Source: Naasia aerilata | Lineage (GTDB): Bacteria > Actinomycetota > Actinomycetes > Actinomycetales > Microbacteriaceae | Direction of reading: 5' to 3' | DNA: 64,000 bases | Assembly (NCBI RefSeq): GCF_030296595.1 | Contig: NZ_AP027731.1 | Span: 1,426,001-1,490,000 of the forward strand | Part shown: in pieces, positions 55,941 through 64,000 of the stretch | Numbering within the stretch: the stretch's first letter is position 1 | How the letters are laid out: every line of letters begins with the position of its first letter | Program-made: the position numbers and the translations under genes | Notes under the pieces: model-generated | The model's database searches: none | Told to the model about the DNA's origin: nothing | The model's input: only the letters and a program-made list of their open reading frames with translations

Positions 55941-55973
55941 CCGCGGGAGCTCGAGAGTCGCGCAGACCAAAAA

Positions 55974-56061
55974 GGGACCCCCGCGCACCCGCCAGAGCCC
56001 GGTTACCCTTGCTGCGTTTCCGTCCTGGGGGAGTTGGCCTGGATGGCGCCACGCGGGGAGC
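55974..56061 (-). ncRNA. ffs: Small SRP RNA (4.5S)
   Basis: In the minus sense the region reads CCCCGCGUGGCG ... CCCCCAGGACGGAAACGCAG ... GGUAACCGGGCUCUGGCGGG, which contains the conserved GGA/GNAR loop element bound by Ffh and matches the actinobacterial form. The ends pair (CCCCGCG with CGCGGGG) and a run of five T follows the last stem at 55973-55969. TACACT (56074-56069) lies seven bases before the presumed start. Confidence 0.9.
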
Positions 56062-56123
56062 CGCATCCAGTGTACCGGTAGGATGCTCTAGTGGTTCTCG
56101 GGCTCCACCCTGAGGACCACGCT

Positions 56124-56208
56124 GGAGGATTCGCCTAGTGGCCTATGGCGCACGCTTGGAAAGCGTGTTGGGTGAAAGCCCTCGGGGGTTCGAATCCCCC
56201 ATCCTCCG
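56124..56208 (+). tRNA. tRNA-Ser(GGA)
   Basis: The acceptor stem GGAGGAT/ATCCTCC closes the cloverleaf, the anticodon stem CACGC/GCGTG holds the loop TTGGAAA with anticodon GGA, and a long variable arm and GGTTCGAATCC T arm are present. It is 85 bases long and reads UCC/UCU serine codons. CCA is not encoded. The last 12 bases belong to a tandem repeat (56197-56431). Confidence 0.93.
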
Positions 56209-56431
56209 CAGATGACGAACGCGCTCGCCCGTAGGGCGGGCGCGTTTGTCATCTATTGCAGTGCGTGGATTCGGGGAGGAGGAATGGCGTAGCCATTCCG
56301 ACGGAGTCCCCATCCTCCGCAGATGACGAACGCGCTCGCCCGTAGGGCGGGCGCGTTTGTCATCTATTGCAGTGCGTGGATTCGGGGAGGAGGAATGGCG
56401 TAGCCATTCCGACGGAGTCCCCATCCTCCGC
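56197..56431 (+). repeat. 111-base tandem duplication that starts in the tRNA-Ser 3' end
   Basis: Bases 56197-56307 and 56308-56418 are identical, followed by a third partial copy (13 bases, to 56431). Each copy begins with CCCCATCCTCCG, the tRNA 3' end, and contains a terminator hairpin (GATGACGAACGCGCTCGCCC / GGGCGGGCGCGTTTGTCATC) and a small GGAATGGC hairpin. The rest of the 376-base gap to dnaX holds nothing else recognisable apart from the -10 box next to dnaX. Confidence 0.85.
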
Positions 56432-56584
56432 GAGTCCGCAGCCGCGTTGCGCAGGAAGCTGACCCCGGCCGGCTGATCGGGCTCCTGATCGCAGGCAAGG
56501 GCGTTCGTCCACAGCGTCGCCGCGCCGTCCGCCGGTTTCCGCTGTCGGGGTCTCGGTGTCACCCCCGGCGGTTACCCTGGTTCG

Positions 56585-58648
56585 GTGGTCACCGCCCTCT
56601 ACCGTCGCTACCGTCCGGAGACGTTCGCGGAGCTGATCGGGCAGAGCCAGGTCACCGATCCGCTGCGCACCGCGCTGCGCACCGACCGGGTCAACCACGC
56701 CTACCTCTTCAGCGGTCCGCGTGGCTGCGGCAAGACCACGTCGGCGCGCATCCTCGCCCGCTGCCTCAACTGCGCGAAGGGCCCCACCGACACCCCGTGC
56801 GGCGAGTGCCCCAGCTGCGTGGAGCTCGGCCGCGACGGCGGCGGGTCGCTCGACGTGGTCGAGATCGACGCGGCCAGTCACAACGGGGTGGACGACGCCC
56901 GCGACCTGCGTGAGCGGGCGATCTTCGCGCCGGCCCGCGACCGCTTCAAGATCTTCATCCTGGACGAGGCGCACATGGTGACGCCGCAGGGCTTCAACGC
57001 GCTCCTCAAGATCGTCGAGGAGCCGCCGGAGCACGTGAAGTTCATCTTCGCGACGACGGAGCCCGAGAAGGTCATCGGCACCATCCGCTCGCGCACCCAC
57101 CACTACCCGTTCCGGCTGGTGCCCCCGGCGCAGATGCTCGAGTACCTCCAGCAGCTGTGCGAGTCCGAGGGTGTCACCGTCGCGGCGGGCGTGCTGCCCC
57201 TCGTGGTCCGCGCGGGAGGCGGCTCGGTGCGCGACACCCTCTCCCTCCTCGACCAGCTCATCGCGGGATCGGAGGGCGACACCGTCGACTACGAGCGCGC
57301 GGTCTCCTCCTCGGCTACACGCACGGAGCGCTGCTCGACGATGTGGTGCTGGCTCTCGGCGCCCGCAACGCGTCGGAGGCGTTCGGCGCCATCGACCGTG
57401 TCATCCAGACGGGCCAGGATCCCCGCCGTTTCGTCGAGGACCTCCTCGAGCGCCTTCGTGACCTCATCGTCGTCGCGGCGACGGGGAGAGCGCGGGCAGC
57501 GTCCTCCGCGGCGTCCCCGCCGAGCAGCTGGAGTCCTACCGCGTGCAGGCCGCCCACTTCGGCGCAGCGGAGCTCTCCCGCGCCGCGGATGTGGTCAACG
57601 CCGCACTCACGGAGATGACCGGCGCGACGTCCCCCCGGCTGCACCTCGAGCTCATGATCGCGCGCGTGCTCGTCCCCTCGAGCGACGCCTCTGAACGGGG
57701 CGCCCTGGCCCGCGTGGAGCGCCTCGAGCGCCGCGTGGGCGTCGAGGGAGCTGAGGCCCCGGCCGGCTCGGCGGGCCGGATCGGGCAGACCGGGCCGCCG
57801 CTTCGGCCCGGAAGCGCCGAATCGGCCCGTCCTGCGGTGGCTGCTCCGGCACCGGGCCCCACGCCGCCCGAGGTTCCTGCGGTGCGCGCCGAGCCGGCGC
57901 GTCCCGCGCCCGTCCGCCAGGAGCCCGCCCCCGCTGCACGCGTGGACCGCACGGCCGCCGAGCCATCCCGTGGTGCCGCCGCCGCGCCGATCAGCGAGCC
58001 CGGCTGGGAGGTGCGGGTCCCCGGATCGGGCGTCCCCGGCACCGCCGCGCCGGCCCCGGAGGCCACGCGGACGCCGGCGTCCCGCCCCGGAGAGCAGCCC
58101 CGCCCGGCCGCCGGGCCGCCGTCGCGCGGCACCGACGTCCCTCCGCCTCCCGTGGAGGACCGCGAGGCGCCCGTCGACGAGTACGGGCCCGCAGACGTCT
58201 CTCCCGGGGCGTCGTCCGCCGTGCAGCTGGACCTGCAGCGCGTGCGCGACTCGTGGCCCGAGATCCTCGAGGCGGTCAAGCGCATTAAGCTGGCCGCCTG
58301 GACCGTCGTCTACACCGCGCAACCGCTCGCGCTGCGGCAGGACATCCTCACCCTGGGCTTCATCAGCGAGAACGACGTCGCCGGCTTCCGCCAGCAGCAG
58401 AACGCGGGGAGGGCGTCAGCGAGATCCTCCGCCAGGCGATCCTCGACGTGCTCGGCACGCGCGTGAAGTTCCTCGCGAGAGTGGACGTGCCGGAGGGCGC
58501 ACCGAGCGCAGTCGCGGCGCGCACCGGATCCACCACCTCGTCGACCGTCCGCAACGAGCCGCAGCGCTACGGCGAGGCGGTGGTGCGGGAGATCCTCGGG
58601 GCGAGCTTCATCGAGGAGACCGCGATCCCGCCCCGCGGTCGGGAGTAG
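56585..58648 (+). CDS. dnaX: DNA polymerase III subunit gamma/tau (three frame breaks)
   Basis: The clamp-loader ATPase has Walker [12 protein letters not shown], a zinc module (CLNC, CGECPSC), Walker B FILDEAHM and sensor region FATTEPEKV. After an Ala/Pro-rich linker the tau-type C-terminal part ([20 protein letters not shown]) binds the polymerase core. Frame breaks at about 57306, 57483-57486 and 58406-58409 are each repaired by one C or G, giving [23 protein letters not shown] and [12 protein letters not shown] (688 residues). Because dnaX is essential, these cannot be real lesions. GTG at 56585 lies six bases after TACCCT (56573-56578), a leaderless start. recR follows after three bases. 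Confidence 0.92.
57791..57829. repeat. Palindromic element inside the dnaX linker
   Basis: CGGGCCGCCGCTTCGGCCCG and CGCCGAATCGGCCCG resemble the inverse of the palindrome at 41837-41876. It codes for part of the disordered linker ([14 protein letters not shown]), where such an insertion would be tolerated. Confidence 0.4.
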
Positions 58649-58651
58649 TCC

Positions 58652-59250
58652 GTGTACGAGGGGATCGTCCAGGAGCTCATCGACGAGCTGGGCCGGCTGC
58701 CGGGCATCGGGCCGAAGTCGGCGCAGCGCATCGCGTTCCACATCGTGCAGACGCAGTCCTTCGACGTGCGCCGGCTGGGGAGATCCTGCTGGAGGTCCGC
58801 GAGAAGGTCCGCTTCTGCGTGGACTGCGGCAACGTCTCCGACCAGGAGCGGTGCAACATCTGCCGCGACCCGCGCCGCAACCGTTCGCTGCTCTGCGTGG
58901 TCGAGGAGGCGAAGGACGTCGTGGCGATCGAGCGGACCCGGGAGTTCCGCGGCCTGTACCACGTGCTCGGCGGCGCGATCAGCCCCATCGACGGCATCGG
59001 CCCCGAGGACCTGCGGGTGCGGGAGCTGCTGCAGCGGCTCGCCGACGGCACCGTCGACGAGGTCATCATCGCCACGGACCCGAACCTCGAGGGCGAGGCG
59101 ACAGCCACCTACCTCTCCCGCCTCATGCGCACGCTCGAAGTGCGGGTGAGCCGCCTGGCGTCGGGCCTCCCGGTCGGCGGCGACCTCGAGTACGCCGACG
59201 AGGTCACGCTGGGCCGCGCCTTCGAGGGCCGCCGCCTCGTCGAACACTGA
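58652..59250 (+). CDS. recR: Recombination protein RecR (one frame break)
   Basis: [20 protein letters not shown] is the RecR helix-hairpin-helix, followed by the C4 zinc finger ([18 protein letters not shown]) and the Toprim domain ([26 protein letters not shown]). It works with RecF/RecO in gap repair. One G missing at 58777-58780 breaks the frame; restored, [14 protein letters not shown] joins the halves (199 residues, the usual length). The GTG start is three bases after the dnaX stop, so both genes are one transcript. Confidence 0.93.
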
Positions 59251-59348
59251 CCGGCCGCTGACTGAGGAGGCGCCGGAGGCGCCGTCCCGAAATCCCGGAA
59301 CGTGCGTTGGGACCCCGGCACCCGCGTGAACCCGCGTAACAGCGTGGA

Positions 59349-59386
59349 TTTCGAGACGCTCCCTCCGCGAGCTCCTCAATCAGCGG
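59349..59386. repeat. Intergenic repeat, TTCGAGACGCTC type, copy 2
   Basis: TTTCGAGACGCTCCCTCCGC then GAGCTCCTCAATCAGCGG is the second copy of the element at 34681-34719. It lies in the 269-base recR-lysC gap, which also has a TAGAAT box (59472-59477) that may serve lysC. Confidence 0.6.
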
Positions 59387-59519
59387 AGAGGGGAAGGCGG
59401 CGTATCGCACGAGCGGGAGCAGGCGGGGTCCCGGCGCCGTCACACCGGCGGGGGCCGTTTTCCCCAGCAAGTAGAATCGTCGCGGCCTCCGAGGGGCGGC
59501 CGGATCACAGGAGTCGCGC

Positions 59520-61885
<2,366 letters not shown>

Positions 61886-61962
61886 CAGTCGCAGCATCCC
61901 GCGGATCCGCGCAGGGCGGGCCCGCGGTCAGAACCGCCTCGCCCCCGACATAGGATGGAACA

Positions 61963-63438
61963 ATGGCATCGGCTGAGCCCGTCGACGTCGTGCTCATCGG
62001 CGGGGGAATCATGAGCGCAACGCTCGGCACCCTCCTCCAGCAGCTCGAACCCACCTGGAAGATCGCCCTCTACGAGCGGCTCGGCGCGGTCGCGGAGGAG
62101 AGCAGCAACCCGTGGAACAACGCGGGCACGGGCCACGCGGCGTTCTGCGAGCTGAACTACACGCCGGAGCGCCCCGACGGGCGGCTCGACATCCGCAGCG
62201 CCATCAAGGTGAACGAGCAGTTCCAGATCTCGCGCCAGTTCTGGTCGCACCTGGTCTCCTCTTCGCGCCTCCCCGACGGGGCCGCCTTCATCAACTCGAC
62301 GCCGCACATGACCTTCGTGCGGGGCGCCGAGAACGTCCGCTTCCTGCGCCAGCGCTACCTGGCGCTCAAGGACGAGCCGCTGTTCGAGGGTCTCGAGTAC
62401 TCCGACGACCCGTACGTGATCCACGAGTGGGCGCCGCTGCTGATGGAGGGCCGCCGCAAGGACGAGCCCGTCGCGGCCACGCGCATCGAGGCGGGCACGG
62501 ATGTCGACTTCGGCGCTCTCACGCGCGAGCTCGTGGACCGGCTGACCGCAGGCGGCGCCGACCTGCACCTCAACGCCGAGGTCCGCGGTCTGCGCCAGGA
62601 CGCGGACGGCCTCTGGCGCGTCTCGGTCCGGGAGCGCGGGGCCGGCACCACGGAGGTGCGCGCGCGCTTCGTCTTCGTCGGCGCCGGCGGCTGGGCTCTC
62701 AAGCTGCTGCAGAAGTCGCGGATCCCGGAGGCCCGCGGCTACGGCGTCTTCCCCATCAGCGGCCAGTTCCTGCGCACGGACGACCCCGAGGTCGTCCGCA
62801 GGCACAACGCGAAGGTGTACGGCAAGGCGTCTGTCGGCGCTCCCCCGATGTCGGTGCCGCACCTCGACACCCGCATCATCGAGGGCCAGGCGTCGCTGAT
62901 GTTCGGCCCCTACGCCGGCTTCAGCCCGAAGTTCCTCAAGAAGGGCTCGCTCCTCGACCTCTTCGGGTCGGTCAAGCCGCACAACCTCATCCCGCTCCTC
63001 GCGGTGGCGAAGGACAACCTGGGCCTCCTCAAGTACCTGATCGGCGAGCTGCTCGCCACGCGGGGGAAGAAGTTCGCGAGCCTGCGCGAGTTCTATCCGG
63101 AGGCGAAGGAGGGCGACTGGAGGCTCATCGTGGCCGGCCAGCGGGCGCAGGTCATCAAGCCGGACAAGCGCAAGGGCGGCGTCCTCCAGTTCGGCACTGA
63201 GGTCATCGCGGCGGCCGACGGCTCGATCGCCGGCCTGCTCGGCGCGTCGCCGGGCGCCTCCACGGCGGCGCCGATCATGTTCGACCTCCTGCGGCGATGC
63301 TTCCCCACGCGCTACGGCGGCTGGCAGCCGCAGCTCAAGGAGATGGTCCCCACCTACGGCACCCTCCTCTCGAAGTCGCCCGAGCGGGCGGAAGAGGTCG
63401 CCGAGGTGACGGCGAAGGCGCTCCGGCTCACCGCGTAG
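61963..63438 (+). CDS. mqo: Malate:quinone oxidoreductase
   Basis: The 491-residue flavoprotein starts [19 protein letters not shown] (FAD-binding), then [17 protein letters not shown], and [19 protein letters not shown], and ends with [16 protein letters not shown]; all are diagnostic for Mqo. It oxidises malate to oxaloacetate with electrons to menaquinone at the membrane. ATG at 61963 lies six bases after TAGGAT (61951-61956), a leaderless start. It stands alone. Confidence 0.95.
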   Translation: MASAEPVDVVLIGGGIMSATLGTLLQQLEPTWKIALYERLGAVAEESSNPWNNAGTGHAAFCELNYTPERPDGRLDIRSAIKVNEQFQISRQFWSHLVSSSRLPDGAAFINSTPHMTFVRGAENVRFLRQRYLALKDEPLFEGLEYSDDPYVIHEWAPLLMEGRRKDEPVAATRIEAGTDVDFGALTRELVDRLTAGGADLHLNAEVRGLRQDADGLWRVSVRERGAGTTEVRARFVFVGAGGWALKLLQKSRIPEARGYGVFPISGQFLRTDDPEVVRRHNAKVYGKASVGAPPMSVPHLDTRIIEGQASLMFGPYAGFSPKFLKKGSLLDLFGSVKPHNLIPLLAVAKDNLGLLKYLIGELLATRGKKFASLREFYPEAKEGDWRLIVAGQRAQVIKPDKRKGGVLQFGTEVIAAADGSIAGLLGASPGASTAAPIMFDLLRRCFPTRYGGWQPQLKEMVPTYGTLLSKSPERAEEVAEVTAKALRLTA

Positions 63439-63459
63439 CCCTCCAGCCGTCGCGCCTGC

Positions 63460-63488
63460 TTGACGTTCGTTCGAACGTATGTTCGAAT
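63460..63488 (+). promoter_or_regulatory. Promoter with a perfect LexA (SOS) box
   Basis: TTGACG (63460-63465) and TCGAAT (63483-63488) are 17 bases apart. TCGAACGTATGTTCGA (63471-63486) is a perfect palindromic actinobacterial SOS box (TCGAAC-N4-GTTCGA) between and over the -10 element. The GTG at 63495 comes six bases after the -10, so the transcript is probably leaderless and LexA-repressed. Confidence 0.8.
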
Positions 63489-63494
63489 GAGCAG

Positions 63495-64000
63495 GTGCGA
63501 TGGAGTGGCCAGGAGCTCGGAGTCGAGCAGACCGACGCCCTGCCGGGCCTTGCACGCCTGAACAACCTGGTGCGGTCGGTGCGGACGCCGGAGTTCGCCG
63601 GCATGACGTTCCATGAGGTGCTCGCGAGGAGTGCGCTCAACAAGGTGCCGGGACCGGAGCGGTGGGGCTGGGGCTGGACCATCAACCCCTACCGCGGCTG
63701 CAGCCACGCCTGCACCTACTGCTTCGCCCGGCCCACCCACAAATACCTGGACCTCGACGAGGGCGCCGACTTCGACAGCCAGATCATCGTGAAGATCAAC
63801 GTGGCCGAGGTGCTCCGCAAGGAGCTCGCGTCGCCGAAGTGGGAGGGTCGCCCGGTCGCGCTCGGCACCAACACTGATCCCTATCAGCGTGCCGAGGGCC
63901 GGTATCGCCTCATGCCGGAGATCCTCACCGCCCTCGCCGATTCGGGCACGCCCATCTCGATCCTCACCAAGGGCACCCTGCTCCGGCGCGACCTCGACCT
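63495..64000 (+). CDS. Radical SAM protein of the Rv2578c type (cut by window end)
   Basis: The first 168 residues are visible. MRWSGQELGVEQTDALPGLA is the family start, then GMTFHEVLARSALNKVP, NPYRGCSHACTYCFARP with the three Cys of the CX3CX2C iron-sulfur motif (69, 73, 76), and ALGTNTDPYQRAEGRYRL. Such proteins bind [4Fe-4S] and SAM and are distantly like spore photoproduct lyase; the reaction is not known. The GTG at 63495 follows a LexA-box promoter by six bases, which suggests induction by DNA damage and a repair role. The C-terminal part is outside the window. Confidence 0.85.
   Translation, partial: MRWSGQELGVEQTDALPGLARLNNLVRSVRTPEFAGMTFHEVLARSALNKVPGPERWGWGWTINPYRGCSHACTYCFARPTHKYLDLDEGADFDSQIIVKINVAEVLRKELASPKWEGRPVALGTNTDPYQRAEGRYRLMPEILTALADSGTPISILTKGTLLRRDLD

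Noticed and set aside
56197-56431. Attachment sites of an integrated island
   Set aside because: The copies are only 111 bases apart and no integrase or phage gene lies in between or near; kept as a finding about the duplication only.
57300-57320. Programmed frameshift in dnaX producing gamma
   Set aside because: There are three shifts, none at a slippery A-AAA-AAG-type site, and all lie at G/C runs like the other errors; the first is within the ATPase domain.

Overview
The window is high-GC DNA with strong G/C third-position bias and frequent GTG starts. It comes from an actinobacterium, most likely family Microbacteriaceae (Leifsonia/Microbacterium-like). Supports for this are the SRP RNA - tRNA-Ser(GGA) - dnaX - recR - lysC - asd block, CUT1 sugar importers without their own ATPase, a LexA box of the Gram-positive/actinobacterial type, and many genes whose -10 box sits 6-7 bases before the start codon (leaderless mRNAs).

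Layout. 0-4.2 kb: translationally coupled operon with an FGGY kinase, a LacD/YihT-type class I aldolase, an Asp/Glu-racemase-like protein and a GH13_18 (sucrose-phosphorylase-type) enzyme. 4.3-14.7 kb: thioesterase, a GH38 alpha-mannosidase-like hydrolase, a CUT1 importer split in two units, and two Gfo/Idh oxidoreductases. The GH38 gene, the permease operon and the Gfo/Idh pair share a LacI-type operator (TGGCATCGTTCCCA-like). A repeat-rich 1.3-kb gap lies inside. 14.9-19.4 kb: ABC exporter, then cystathionine beta-synthase and gamma-synthase preceded by a leaderless Cys-Cys leader ORF. 19.5-29.8 kb: arabinose region (LacI regulator, araD, araB, araA) and a ChvE-GguA-GguB-type monosaccharide importer. 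29.8-38.7 kb: GH36 alpha-galactosidase, glycerate kinase, xylB, xylA, ROK regulator, GH1 beta-glucosidase. 38.7-41.8 kb: MFS transporter and a cation/H+ antiporter with TrkA-C partner. 42-51.8 kb: xylan set (GH10, CE7 acetyl-xylan esterase, LacI, CUT1 importer, GH3). 51.9-64 kb: mostly housekeeping (saccharopine-dehydrogenase-like, LysE, CDF, SRP RNA, tRNA-Ser, dnaX, recR, lysC with internal beta start, asd, mqo) and an SOS-controlled radical SAM gene cut by the window end.

Read together, the accessory two thirds form a hemicellulose/plant-glycan utilisation region: xylan is deacetylated and cut (CE7, GH10), oligomers imported and hydrolysed (CUT1, GH3, GH1), side-chain sugars removed (GH36, GH38), and arabinose and xylose converted to xylulose 5-phosphate (AraABD, XylAB).

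A warning for any user: 14 genes carry 18 reading-frame breaks, nearly all explained by one base missing from a G or C run. They hit dnaX (three) and recR, so they are almost certainly sequencing or assembly errors, not pseudogenes. Such genes are given below as single CDS spans across the break.
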